A program made the position numbers and the translations under genes. Shown here one piece after another: positions 15,234-24,378 of a stretch of DNA of 64,000 nt. The notes below the pieces were generated by a model, which saw nothing but the letters and a program-made list of their open reading frames with translations, was not told the origin of the DNA and searched no databases. This DNA is from an uncultured Dehalococcoidia bacterium. Lineage in GTDB: Bacteria; Chloroflexota; Dehalococcoidia; Lucifugimonadales; UBA3495. The stretch covers positions 2,872,981 to 2,936,980 of the forward strand of contig OY282494.1 of the NCBI GenBank assembly GCA_958296385.1. Reading direction: 5' to 3'. Each line of letters begins with the position of its first letter. Positions within the stretch are counted from its first letter, which is position 1.

Positions 15234-16994
15234 TCATCTCCGAGTTGAGTACGCATTTGGCCTGGAGCGATATTCTACCAGCGATGAACCACCCACGACG
15301 TCGATGATACGTACTAACGCTTCATTGATGTGAACATCGGTTAGAGTCAGTTCATCGCCAGGCACGAAATAGACCGGCTGAGGCTTGCCGCCGTCAATAG
15401 CGATATTGGCGGCGTAAAGATAGGTGCGGTCGTGAGCATCCCGCATCGGATTCAAGCGTCCGGTTAAGTTGGGAATATGTCCGATGGCGTCGGGGAAAAT
15501 CACCGCGCCGCCATCGGGTAGCGGCTCAAGTTCCGCAATTAAGGCGTTTTCAGCGGGTATCCAATCGCGCTGTATGCCTGCCCGGTAGCCGGCGGCGGCT
15601 ATAAGCACCGTCATCGGCAATTCAGTTGCGTGCAATTCAACGCTTGCCGTGCCATCCTGCCCTGTTATTGCTTGACACCGGGTATCGTCTGGGAACAATG
15701 CCAGCACGTTGGCGTTTGCTACGGGCTGCCCTGCTGAGCTCACGGTGACGTTCACAGTCGCCGGCCGGTGTTCCGGGGCGGCAGCCGGTATCGTAACCCG
15801 AAACTCTGCATCATCAATCAGGTCAAATATCGGGAGCCGTCCGCATAGTTTCTGAGTCTCCCGGCGGATGATGGTAATGCCGTCCCCTCGCCGTTCCATA
15901 ATATACTGCCGTTCACCGGAACCGGCGACATCAAGCACCGGGATTCGGCTGAGTATTGACGTCAAAGTCTCATTGCGGGTTGCCTGCCGCTCGCCGATGC
16001 TGTCAATAGTAAGGTTGTTGGGCAGCCCGCCCGGAGAGTTGATTTCCACGCGGTCATCAAACATTGCAATTCTGATACGACTGGCCTGGATTGAATAGTC
16101 ACGGTGGACGACGGCGTTGACGATGGCCTCAAACAACGCTTGTTCGCTGTACTGCGGCAGACTCGTCCGCGCCGGTGTTTTGCTGGACGATACCTGCATA
16201 TTGCGTTTCACAAAGGCCAATGTGTACTTAATCTGCTCCGGGATAGGGCCATGAATGTCCTGCGCGTCGGTTTGCCCTGATGCCCGGTCGATTCCCCGGT
16301 AGCGCGTAGCGGTGATGTAAGCGTTACTCAGCCATTGCGCGGGTTGTCTGCTGCAAAGCAACAAACCGGCGACCGTGGCCCGCGTTACGTCGTAAGCGTC
16401 AAGGGCCAGCAAGCCCATCCGCATCAACCCTACCTCCGGCGCGGCGGCCCCGGTAGGGCTGAGCAAGGGCCGCCACAAAGTTTCGTCCAGCGATCCAAAC
16501 CCGGTACCCGGCACCGGATGCTCATCGTACCAGACGAAACGGGCCTGCCCCCGCCTTTGCGCCAGACGCAAATGCTCATCGCTGTTCAACAGCCTTTTTG
16601 AGCTGCCCACCCGCTGGAAAACGCCGCCCGGACTGCTATGCGCCGCGTAGCCTTCCGGTATCTGCGTCAACAGCACCGCGCCGCCATCGTCCAGCGCAAT
16701 GCGGTGTGTACTGACGTTGATGCGGGGTTTGATGGAATCCTGGCTGATTTCTACCAGCAGGCGTTCCAGATTATCCAGCTGCGCGCGGGTGAGCGGCTGC
16801 CCGGCTCCGTCATCCGTAACCCCGCACAGCAATACCCCGCCGCCGGCATTGGCGAAAGCGCCGATTTCATCGGCCAGGTCATCCCGGCGCGGGCCGGTAG
16901 GACGGTCGCCGGCGAATTCAATCCGCTTGAATTCCCAGAAACTATCCTCACCCAAACGCAGTCGGCTTTGGATTTCATCCGATGTGAACGGCAT
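15234..16994 (-). CDS. AlbA_2/Schlafen-type putative transcriptional regulator
   Basis: The 586-residue protein begins with an AlbA_2 (Schlafen AAA_4-like) domain: FWEFKRIEF, then GAFANAGGGVLLCGVTDDG. A HATPase_c_4-like segment EAIVNAVVHRDYS with FDDRVEINSPGGLP is near residues 290-330, as in RecG-like helicase-related regulators. After about residue 400 there is an added beta-sandwich with VNVTVSSAGQPVANANVLAL, resembling carboxypeptidase-regulatory or Ig-like domains, which is unusual here. It overlaps or abuts the downstream crotonase gene. The biological target is unknown. Confidence 0.75.
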   Translation of the reverse strand: MPFTSDEIQSRLRLGEDSFWEFKRIEFAGDRPTGPRRDDLADEIGAFANAGGGVLLCGVTDDGAGQPLTRAQLDNLERLLVEISQDSIKPRINVSTHRIALDDGGAVLLTQIPEGYAAHSSPGGVFQRVGSSKRLLNSDEHLRLAQRRGQARFVWYDEHPVPGTGFGSLDETLWRPLLSPTGAAAPEVGLMRMGLLALDAYDVTRATVAGLLLCSRQPAQWLSNAYITATRYRGIDRASGQTDAQDIHGPIPEQIKYTLAFVKRNMQVSSSKTPARTSLPQYSEQALFEAIVNAVVHRDYSIQASRIRIAMFDDRVEINSPGGLPNNLTIDSIGERQATRNETLTSILSRIPVLDVAGSGERQYIMERRGDGITIIRRETQKLCGRLPIFDLIDDAEFRVTIPAAAPEHRPATVNVTVSSAGQPVANANVLALFPDDTRCQAITGQDGTASVELHATELPMTVLIAAAGYRAGIQRDWIPAENALIAELEPLPDGGAVIFPDAIGHIPNLTGRLNPMRDAHDRTYLYAANIAIDGGKPQPVYFVPGDELTLTDVHINEALVRIIDVVGGSSLVEYRSRPNAYSTRR

Positions 16995-17075
16995 AGATTT
17001 TACCCTGTACCGGCTTGCAATCCCCGCTTTACCGCCTGCATTACGCAGGGTTAAGAGTAGCCATTGGTGGCCCTC

Positions 17076-18248
17076 CTACCCCCGGGGCAGGCCGAGGCCG
17101 CGGCTGGCGATTATGTTGCGTTGTACTTCGCTGGTGCCGGCGGCTATGGTGTGGGAGAAGGCGCGCAGCCAGTGTTCCTGTATGTCGGCTTCCAGCGGCG
17201 TCCATTTCTCGTCGCGCAGGCCGCCGTACATCCCCATCACTTCCAGGCAGGCCGCCGTCGTGCGCTGCACCGTTTCGCTGCCGAACACTTTGGACATTGA
17301 CGCTTCCTTGTTCGGCACCAGCCCCTCGCCCTGCATCCAGGCCACGTTGTAGGCGATGAGGCGGGCAACTTCGGTCTCGATGTAGCGGTCGGCCAGCAGG
17401 TTGCGCACCCACGGCTCCCGGCTCAGCGGCTGGCCGTTGCGCTGGATGCCGTCGGCCCACTGGCGCGTGTCATCCAGATGCCGGCGGGCGGCGGCGGAGT
17501 AGTCGATGCCGGAGCGCTCGAAGTCCAGCAGCGTAACGGCCACGTACCAGCCCCGGTTTTCCTCGCCGACGATGTTGCGGGCCGGCACCCGCACGTTGTC
17601 AAAGATAACCTGGTTAAACTCGTGGCGGCCGCCCATATTGATGATGGGCCGCACCTCGATGCCGGGGGTTTTCATGTCCACCAGAAAGAAACTGATGCCC
17701 CGGTGCTTGGGCGCGTCGGTATCGGTGCGGGTCAGCAGCATAATCCAGTCGCCCCGATGGCCCATGGACGTCCAGATTTTGCTGCCGTTGATGACGAACT
17801 CGTCGCCGTCGCGGATGGCGCGGGTGCTGAGGGAGGCCAGGTCGGAACCGGATTCCGGCTCGCTGTAGCCCTGGCACCACTGCACTTCGCCCTTGGCGAC
17901 GGCCGGCAGATGCTCGGCTTTCTGCTCGTCGGTGCCGTGAATCATCAGCGTGGCCCCCATCATACGGACGCCGAAGTTGTCCCGTCCGGGCGCCCGGTGG
18001 TAGGTCATCGCCTCGTTGAAAATGGCGGTGCGCACCGGCGAGGCAGCCTGCCCGCCGTACTCCTCCGGCCAGTGCATCGTAAGCCAGCCCCGGTCGGCCA
18101 GCTTGCGGCGCACGTCCAGCGTGCGCTGCCAGTTGTCCTCGCCGGCGCCCCGTTCGCCCAGCTCCCACTCCGGAACATACTCGTCGGCGATAAACTGTTG
18201 CAGGGCGCTTTGGAAATTGGCGTCCTCGGTACTGAACTGGAACTCCAT
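17076..18248 (-). CDS. acyl-CoA dehydrogenase
   Basis: This 390-residue FAD enzyme oxidises acyl-CoA thioesters and passes electrons to ETF. It has the family landmarks QGYSEPESGSDLASLSTRA and WTSMGHRGDWIMLLTRTD in the middle domain. Near the end is AGTSEVQRNIIASRGLGLPRG. The active-site base is not certain from sequence alone. GGAG precedes the ATG at a good distance. It stands between the AlbA-type regulator and an SDR gene on the same strand, within a block of CoA and redox enzymes. Confidence 0.93.
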   Translation of the reverse strand: MEFQFSTEDANFQSALQQFIADEYVPEWELGERGAGEDNWQRTLDVRRKLADRGWLTMHWPEEYGGQAASPVRTAIFNEAMTYHRAPGRDNFGVRMMGATLMIHGTDEQKAEHLPAVAKGEVQWCQGYSEPESGSDLASLSTRAIRDGDEFVINGSKIWTSMGHRGDWIMLLTRTDTDAPKHRGISFFLVDMKTPGIEVRPIINMGGRHEFNQVIFDNVRVPARNIVGEENRGWYVAVTLLDFERSGIDYSAAARRHLDDTRQWADGIQRNGQPLSREPWVRNLLADRYIETEVARLIAYNVAWMQGEGLVPNKEASMSKVFGSETVQRTTAACLEVMGMYGGLRDEKWTPLEADIQEHWLRAFSHTIAAGTSEVQRNIIASRGLGLPRG

Positions 18249-18315
18249 GTTGAGTCTCCTGTGCGGGAAGTGGCGGCGGTCTTGTTGCGGTTAATTATTC
18301 TATCGTGCGTGATGG

Positions 18316-19167
18316 TCAGATTTGGCTGTACCCGCTGCCGGGGCCACGGGTATCGTCAACGCCCCAGCCGCGCCCCTCGCTAATCCAGCCAAACTCGAGG
18401 AGGATTTGCTGACTGTAACACACCCGGCCAGTGACTTTGTCGGCGGGTTCGGAGGCCAGCAGCAAAGTCGCTTGGGCCAGCAGCTCCGGCGGCTCGCCGC
18501 GCGGGTCGTCCATACCCTCCACCAGATGATGAAAGACGGTGCCGGGGGTTGGCACCACCAGCGAGGGGGCGACGGCGGTAACGGCGATGCCATGCTCATA
18601 GATTTCCTGCGCCAGCCCCTGCGAGAACCGCTCCAGAGCGGCCTTCTCCGCCCCGTAGCAGGTGCCGTTGTTGGTCGGCGTAGTATAAGGCCCGCGCCCC
18701 GGCCCCACGGCGGCGCCGGACGAAATGTTGACGATGCTGCCCGACTGCCGGGGTATCATGTCGGTCAAGACCAGCTGGCTGAGAATGAACGGGGCGTGAA
18801 AGTTCACCGCCCAGGAACGCAGCCAGCGGTTGAGAGGAAAATCCTTGACCGGCAGATAGTAGGTCAAAGCGGCGTTGTTCACCAGTACGTCCACCGGGCC
18901 GTAAATGCGGCGGGCCTCCTCCACCAGCATCGCGCAGTCCTCCGGCAGCGATATATTAGCCGCAACCGCCGTAGCCTCCCCCCCGGCCGCCTTGATGTCG
19001 GCAATGGTTTTGGCCAGCGAGCCTTCCAGTGGATGGTCCCCCTCGTTCACCGTGCGGGCCGCGCAAACAACGCGCGCCCCCTCAGCGGCAAACAAACGGC
19101 TAACCTCAGCGCCAATACCACGACTGGCGCCGGTAACAATAGCAGTCTTTCCTTCCAATCTGGGCAT
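18316..19167 (-). CDS. SDR-family oxidoreductase
   Basis: The 283-residue classical short-chain dehydrogenase has the cofactor motif TGASRGIG near residue 12 and NNAA near residue 95. The catalytic serine is in NISSGAAVG and the Tyr-x-x-x-Lys pair is in CYGAEKAAL. The C-terminal tail (SEGRGWGVDDTRGPGSGYSQI) resembles SDRs found in steroid and CoA degradation gene sets. The substrate is unknown. The gene is co-oriented with the acyl-CoA dehydrogenase. Confidence 0.9.
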   Translation of the reverse strand: MPRLEGKTAIVTGASRGIGAEVSRLFAAEGARVVCAARTVNEGDHPLEGSLAKTIADIKAAGGEATAVAANISLPEDCAMLVEEARRIYGPVDVLVNNAALTYYLPVKDFPLNRWLRSWAVNFHAPFILSQLVLTDMIPRQSGSIVNISSGAAVGPGRGPYTTPTNNGTCYGAEKAALERFSQGLAQEIYEHGIAVTAVAPSLVVPTPGTVFHHLVEGMDDPRGEPPELLAQATLLLASEPADKVTGRVCYSQQILLEFGWISEGRGWGVDDTRGPGSGYSQI

Positions 19168-19212
19168 TTACAATCCATCCTTATGCAGTGGGGTAATTAG
19201 TCAGGGCGCATC

Positions 19213-19551
19213 TCAGCGACGCCCAACAGATGCGCCGGGCTCAAAATCGTCGGCCAGCCAACGGACGAAATTATTTGAGTGGAGCAAGTAGGTCTTTTTA
19301 GTCGACTCGCGCATTGGAGACGCCGCAACGATACGTTCATACCGCCGGAGAGCCTCCCGCACTTCCCGAAGTGTCGTTGGGCTTACCTTGGGCATCATCT
19401 TATCGTTGCGCGATGGCGTGGGTTCGGTGAAAGGCCGGCCTTCCCGCTCAGTAGCCAGGCGGCGCTCGTTCCACGCCTCCCACAGCCGGTCTCTTTCCTC
19501 ACGAACGCTGTCGGCTTGCGATTTTGCGAATACCATTGGTATTCCCTCCAC
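19213..19551 (-). CDS. truncated membrane-protein paralog joined to an integrase-N-like domain
   Basis: The first ~45 residues (EGIPMVFAKSQADSVREERD, then WEAWNERRLATEREGRPFTE) match the C-terminal half of the three downstream-numbered membrane-protein copies, but both membrane segments are missing. In-frame homology (GISFPLAIGIVEG) continues upstream to a stop codon that is the stop of the neighbouring copy, so a deletion created this gene. The C-terminal part (PMRESTKKTYLLHSNNFVRW) looks like a SAM-like core-binding domain of tyrosine integrases; this is an inference. It may be a relic or a new fusion. Confidence 0.5.
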   Translation of the reverse strand: MEGIPMVFAKSQADSVREERDRLWEAWNERRLATEREGRPFTEPTPSRNDKMMPKVSPTTLREVREALRRYERIVAASPMRESTKKTYLLHSNNFVRWLADDFEPGASVGRR

Positions 19552-19584
19552 TATTCCGATTGCCAGGGGGAATGAGATGCCGGT

Positions 19585-20010
19585 TTAGCCGGAGCCTTGA
19601 CTTCGCGTTTCCTTGCGCGATGGCGTGGGTTCAGTGAAAGGCCGGCCTTCCCGCTCGGCTGCCAAGCGTCGCTCATTCCACGCCTCCCACTCAACCCGCT
19701 CTTCTGACCGGCCCTCTTCGCGAACGCGGTCGGTGTACAACTTTGCGAGTACCATTGGTATTCCCTCCACTATTCCGATTGCCAGGGGGAACGCGATGCC
19801 GACGGTTACGGCGGCGGCGATTATGATGATTGTAGCAGTTTCCTGCCACACCAGCGGCGGGTTGTCGGCGGTTACGACCCGCGCATAGCTGAGCAGTCCA
19901 GTTAGCAGGGCCCAAATGGCGTAGAACGTGGCCAGGAAGCGCCCGGCGTGGTGTGTCAGGATGCTGAAAGGCGGGCTGCGGTCATCGGCGTTATTGTTCC
20001 GGGAAACCAT
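19585..20010 (-). CDS. tandem small membrane protein, copy 2
   Basis: The 141-residue protein has two predicted membrane segments (FLATFYAIWALLTGLLSYA about 29-47; ATIIIIAAAVTVGIAFPLAI about 59-78). A charged tail rich in Glu/Arg ends in GRPFTEPTPSRKE. Two almost identical copies follow at higher coordinates. A 1-nt gap separates the ATG from a short upstream relic of the panB 3' end. Function unknown. Confidence 0.65.
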   Translation of the reverse strand: MVSRNNNADDRSPPFSILTHHAGRFLATFYAIWALLTGLLSYARVVTADNPPLVWQETATIIIIAAAVTVGIAFPLAIGIVEGIPMVLAKLYTDRVREEGRSEERVEWEAWNERRLAAEREGRPFTEPTPSRKETRSQGSG

Positions 20011-20078
20011 ACTATCCGTCCAATAACGCCTCGTTCATCGCAAAGCTCTCGGCCACTTGCAACGAGCGGAGTTCCGTT

Positions 20079-20540
20079 TTAGCCGGAGTCCGCACTTTGC
20101 GTTCCGTTGCGCGATGGCGTGGGTTCCGTGAAAGGCCGGCCTTCCCGTTCGGCTGCCAAACGCCGCTCGTTCCAAGCTTCCCATTCAACCCGCTCTTCCG
20201 ACCGTCCCTCTTGCCGGCCCTCCTGTCGCCCCTCCGACCTGGCCTCTTCACGGACTCGGTCGGTGTACAATTTTGCGAGTACCATTGGTATTCCCTCCAC
20301 TATTCCGATTGCTAGGGGGAATGCGATGCCGACGGTTATGGCGGCGGCTATGATGATGATTGTAGCAGTTTCCTGCCACACCAGCGGCGGGTTGTCGGCG
20401 GTTACGATGCGGGCGTAGCTGAGCAGTCCGGTTAGCAGGGCCCAAACGGCGTAGAACGTGGCCAGGAAACGGCCGGCGTGGTGCGTCAGGATGCTGAAAG
20501 GCGGGCTGCGGTCATCGGCGTTATTGTTCCGGGAAACCAT
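20079..20540 (-). CDS. tandem small membrane protein, copy 3
   Basis: This 153-residue near-identical paralog of the preceding copy has the same two membrane segments. The tail contains extra EGRQEGRQEGRSE repeats, so copies differ mainly by short tandem-repeat expansion. As with copy 2, the start codon follows a relic reading AESFAMNEALLDG-stop, which matches the C-terminus of PanB. Function unknown. Confidence 0.65.
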   Translation of the reverse strand: MVSRNNNADDRSPPFSILTHHAGRFLATFYAVWALLTGLLSYARIVTADNPPLVWQETATIIIIAAAITVGIAFPLAIGIVEGIPMVLAKLYTDRVREEARSEGRQEGRQEGRSEERVEWEAWNERRLAAEREGRPFTEPTPSRNGTQSADSG

Positions 20541-20608
20541 ACTATCCGTCCAATAACGCCTCGTTCATCGCAAAGCTCTCGGCCGCTTGCAACGAGCGAC
20601 GTTCCGTT

Positions 20609-21046
20609 TTAGCCGGAGTCCGCACTTTGCGTTCCATTGCGCGATGGCGTGGGTTCCGTGAAAGGCCGGCCTTCCCGCTCGGCTGCCAAACGCCGCTCAT
20701 TCCAAGCCTCCCACAGCCGGTCCCTTTCTACCCGCCCCTCTGACCGGGCCTCTTCGCGAACGCGGTCGGTGTACAGTTTTGCTAGTACCATTGGTATTCC
20801 CTCCACTATTCCGATTGCCAGGGGGAACGCGATGCCGACGGTTACGGCGGCGGCGATTATGATGATTGTAGCAGTTTCCTGCCACACTAGCGGCGGGTTG
20901 TCGGCGGTTACGACCTGCGCGTAGCTGAGCAATCCCGCCAGCAAGATCCAGGTGGCGTAGAACGTGGCCAGGAAGCGGCCGGCGTGGTGTGTCAGGATGC
21001 TGAACGGGGGGCTGCGGCCGGCGGCGTTATTGTTCCGGGCAGCCAT
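20609..21046 (-). CDS. tandem small membrane protein, copy 4
   Basis: This 145-residue copy is adjacent to intact panB: the panB stop TAA is followed by one base and then this ATG. It has the same two membrane segments and a Glu/Arg-rich tail ending GRPFTEPTPSRNGTQSADSG. This arrangement was evidently the template for the other copies, because each carries the panB tail in front of it. Translational coupling to panB is likely here. Function unknown. Confidence 0.68.
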   Translation of the reverse strand: MAARNNNAAGRSPPFSILTHHAGRFLATFYATWILLAGLLSYAQVVTADNPPLVWQETATIIIIAAAVTVGIAFPLAIGIVEGIPMVLAKLYTDRVREEARSEGRVERDRLWEAWNERRLAAEREGRPFTEPTPSRNGTQSADSG

Positions 21047-21047
21047 C

Positions 21048-21881
<834 letters not shown>

Positions 21882-21892
21882 ATTAAGGCGAT

Positions 21893-21901
21893 TGTATCAG
21901 G
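21893..21901 (-). promoter_or_regulatory. extended -10 of panB
   Basis: On the minus strand TG-A-TACAAT ends 11 nt before the panB ATG, implying a leader of only a few bases. It follows the 3' end of ncRNA element 1 copy B on the same strand. Confidence 0.45.
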
Positions 21902-22005
21902 ACGGGGCAAAGCCGGCGACTGTATCGGCCAGCAGCGTTCCGTTCCAGGCGGTTTGGTTATTGCATCATCGGTCATCCTTGGGGAGTGGGTTTCGTGGTT
22001 GGCGG

Positions 22006-22388
22006 CATCGGGCTATCGGTATCGGGCGGTGGGTTCGGTTCGGTTTGATTGGTGTTGGTTGTTGTCGGAGATTCCAGTCGGTGTCAGCCCTTACGGCCGG
22101 AAGGTTTTTACGCAACTATTACGGACCTTCATTTTACGTGTCCTGCACTTTGGGGGAGCAGCACGCGGGCTGAAGCTCGATACCCTGCGGAGTACCGCCC
22201 ACGCCGTGGATGCGTCGATGGGTCGGCCTGGCCGATTGCGGTTTGGATGCTGACGGGGGTGGCCGTGGTGACTGGAATCTCCGGCGACGTTTGACGCGGT
22301 GTTGTGATAGTGTGTAGGCCCCGGTTCCTCAGGGGACGCTCTCCGTCGAGAACGGCTGAGGCGGGGATTGGTTGTTGATTTGCCCGAT
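22006..22388 (-). ncRNA. structured repeat RNA, element 1 copy B
   Basis: This is the minus-strand copy of the element at 3994-4349; the conserved block with flanks spans about 21964-22455. The 5' ATCGGGC (22388-22382) can pair with GCCCGAT in two places (22027-22020 and 22013-22006). The long helix pairs 22270-22282 with 22067-22079. Relative to copies A and C, one A-T pair in it is replaced by C-G on both arms. In the CCT/AGG hairpin an extra T-A pair is inserted (CCTT/AAGG). It ends about 70 bp upstream of the panB promoter. Confidence 0.65.
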
Positions 22389-22394
22389 GGATGT

Positions 22395-22423
22395 ATCTTA
22401 CACGAACTGGTGTGCGGTTGCAA
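22395..22423 (-). promoter_or_regulatory. promoter of ncRNA element 1, copy B
   Basis: On the minus strand TTGCAA (22423-22418), a 17-bp spacer and TAAGAT (22400-22395) match copy A exactly in both hexamers and spacing. Confidence 0.7.
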
Positions 22424-22483
22424 GGGGCGGGCGTCGCTGATTTTTGGGATTTGGCGGGGGGGCGTATCCTAAGGGGGTTGCCG

Positions 22484-22506
22484 CTGGGGGAAATGATTTC
22501 CCCCAG
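22484..22506. terminator. perfect hairpin downstream of the HNH gene
   Basis: CTGGGGGAAAT (22484-22494) and ATTTCCCCCAG (22496-22506) form a perfect inverted repeat with one central base. There is no T-run on either side, so it may be a rho-assisted or bidirectional terminator, or a protein site. Confidence 0.4.
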
Positions 22507-22591
22507 ACCCCCTCGGTGTATCGTTGAGGGCTAGGGCGCTGTGCGCGGCCGCGGCGGCCGGGGTTCGAAAAATCGTACTTATGGGATGCTC

Positions 22592-23059
22592 CTATAAACG
22601 TTCCAGCCGGGCACCGTTAACCAAGTCTTTCGCCGGCTGGCTCTCGAAATCGTGGACGATGACCCGGACGGTGTTTTGGACGCGCTTGAGCGCATCGGTT
22701 GCTGACCTTTCATCTTTCATCCAGCGGTTGGGGCGGGCTGCCGAGTTGCGCCTTTTCAGGCCGCTGAGGGTTAAACTGTTGCCTTTGGCGCCGTTGCAGG
22801 GGCTGCACAGCAGGATGCGGTTGTCAATGGTGTTGGGGCCGCCCTCGGATTTGGGGCGGATATGGTCAAGCTCGGTGAATTCGTGTTCCAGGACGCGCCC
22901 GCAGCCGACGCAGATGACGTTGCCGTTGCCAGACTGCTGTGCGTACCGGAGTACCACTTTAATCTGCGCGTGGGTTAGCTTTTGCCAGTCGGCGCGGGCT
23001 ACCTGCGGGGTGAGATGCAGGTCGGGGACGGTTTCCGTGCCGCCATCGGTGCGGGGGGG
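22592..23059 (-). CDS. HNH endonuclease domain, downstream part of a frame-split gene
   Basis: About 155 codons in a different frame continue the methyltransferase gene. A helical start (LTPQVARADWQKLTHAQIKV) leads into a zinc-bound HNH fold: VICVGCGRVLEHEF, ELDHIRPKSEGG, NRILLCSPCNGAKG. The CVGC and CSPC pairs are the zinc ligands and DH is the catalytic start. It has no ribosome-binding site or start of its own. Addition of one base (or loss of two) in the C9 tract (23053-23061, G on the plus strand) would fuse it in frame to the methyltransferase. Confidence 0.7.
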   Translation of the reverse strand, partial: PPRTDGGTETVPDLHLTPQVARADWQKLTHAQIKVVLRYAQQSGNGNVICVGCGRVLEHEFTELDHIRPKSEGGPNTIDNRILLCSPCNGAKGNSLTLSGLKRRNSAARPNRWMKDERSATDALKRVQNTVRVIVHDFESQPAKDLVNGARLERL

Positions 23060-23991
23060 GGCACGGTTTCGTATAGCACGGCGGCGTCCGGGTCGCGGAT
23101 GAGCTGGCGGTTGTCGTTGAGCCGCTGGACGACGACAGCATAGGCGCCGTCCCAGATGTCGATGCCGACCCACTGGCGGCCCAACCGCTCGGCGGCAACG
23201 GGGGTGGTGGCACAGCCGCAGAACGGGTCCAGCACCATGTCGCCCTCGTTGCTGCTGGCTTTGATGATGCGCTCGTAAAGGGCTAACGGCTTTTGCGTGG
23301 GATAGCCGGTGCGCTCTTTATCCATCGTATTCAACGATGGCATCAATATCACGTCGTCAGGGGTCTTGCCGGCCGGCGGTGTTTTACCAGCCTTAGCATA
23401 CCGCCATTGCGTCATGCCGCTCTCATAGGGTTCAAGGATAGCATCCCTGTTGAACACTGGCTTTTGTTTGCCGTACCACAAAACCGTATCGTGTGCCTTA
23501 GCAAATTGCCTCTTGCCCCGCGATGCGTTTTTATACCACCACACGATTTCATTCTGAAAGTTCTTTTTACCAAAGATGCCGTCCAGCAGCATCTTGGCGT
23601 AGGCGTGCGCCGTGTGGTCGATGTGGAGGTACAACGAGCCAGTGGGCTTCAGCACCCGGTGGCACTCAATGAGCCGCACGCCAAGCCAGCATAGGAACGC
23701 CGCCATATCCTGCCCCGACGTTACCCGCGCCGCCGCAATCGCCGCGTGGACGCCCGGCCAGTCGTCTTTGATGGCGTCCACCCATTCCTCATGCACGTCC
23801 CGCTCCCAATTCCAACGGTCGGTGAACTTGGCGCCGGCGGCCAGGCTGTCCGGCGTGGCATGGAAATCCCGGCTTTTGTTGAATGGCGGGTCGGTGGCGA
23901 TGAGGTCAACGCTTGCGCTGTTCATTCCACGCAGGACGTCCAGGTTGTCGCAGTGGTAGAGGGTGCGGGTTTGGAAATTGGCGGTGGTCAT
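22999..23991 (-). CDS. beta-class site-specific DNA methyltransferase
   Basis: The 330-residue enzyme methylates an adenine N6 or cytosine N4 in DNA. The catalytic motif IV DPPF comes early (DLIATDPPFNKSRDF). The SAM-binding motif I comes late (MVLDPFCGCATTPVAAERLG), the order of beta-class enzymes; WVGIDIWDGAY follows. ATG at 23991 gives the usual TLYHCDNLDVLRGM start; ATG at 24087 is possible. The frame ends shortly after a 9-base homopolymer, beyond which an HNH nuclease continues in the next frame, so the gene may be a switchable fusion or a mutated one. Confidence 0.85.
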   Translation of the reverse strand: MTTANFQTRTLYHCDNLDVLRGMNSASVDLIATDPPFNKSRDFHATPDSLAAGAKFTDRWNWERDVHEEWVDAIKDDWPGVHAAIAAARVTSGQDMAAFLCWLGVRLIECHRVLKPTGSLYLHIDHTAHAYAKMLLDGIFGKKNFQNEIVWWYKNASRGKRQFAKAHDTVLWYGKQKPVFNRDAILEPYESGMTQWRYAKAGKTPPAGKTPDDVILMPSLNTMDKERTGYPTQKPLALYERIIKASSNEGDMVLDPFCGCATTPVAAERLGRQWVGIDIWDGAYAVVVQRLNDNRQLIRDPDAAVLYETVPPPAPMAARKPSPTCISPRR

Positions 23992-24378
23992 TTTGTTCTG
24001 GCTCTTTGTCGTTGCGATTTCGTTATTCGTTACCGTCACCGATGCTGGGCTACCCGCAGCAGACGCAGTTAGCGCGTATGAGGTCAAACACCCGGAGCGT
24101 TATCGTCCAATGCCGCAGGTTTGGCAAAACACGGTGTACATCGTCCCACTGGTCATAGTGTAGGTCAAGGGGCAGCGGTCACTCCTCCATTATTGGCAAA
24201 TGGCTACGCGCCAAATATCGCACAATGGTCTTGACGCCAATCCGTCATTGGCGGGCTCGTAGAACGGTATTGCACTGGATGGAGAGCAGGGAAAGACCGC
24301 AACTACTTCCGGCCGCATCCGGGATTAAAGGGCAAGCGGCCGGCGGAGCGGGCTGGCGCGGCGATACCGTTCGCCAAA
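23992..24378. other. intergenic region without recognised content
   Basis: This gap lies between the methyltransferase start and the end of the DUF2520 gene on the same strand. I see no convincing gene, RNA or repeat. A 66-codon plus-strand frame here has a hydrophobic start but no ribosome-binding site. Confidence 0.4.

Noticed and set aside
19552-21046. CRISPR-like regular repetition
   Set aside because: The regularity comes from ~510-530-bp gene duplications, not short direct repeats with unique spacers. No CRISPR array or cas gene is seen.
22006-22388. Element 1 copy B as an IscB/TnpB guide RNA linked to the nearby HNH gene
   Set aside because: The HNH domain belongs to a methyltransferase fusion, not an IscB, and the other two copies have no nuclease beside them.
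22540-22600. GGTTCGAAA resembling a tRNA T-loop
   Set aside because: No matching acceptor, D or anticodon arms around it. No tRNA or rRNA gene was found in the window by eye.
23963-24163. 66-codon frame with a hydrophobic N-terminus upstream of the methyltransferase
   Set aside because: GTG start without ribosome-binding site, overlaps the methyltransferase start on the other strand, and no homology is recognised.
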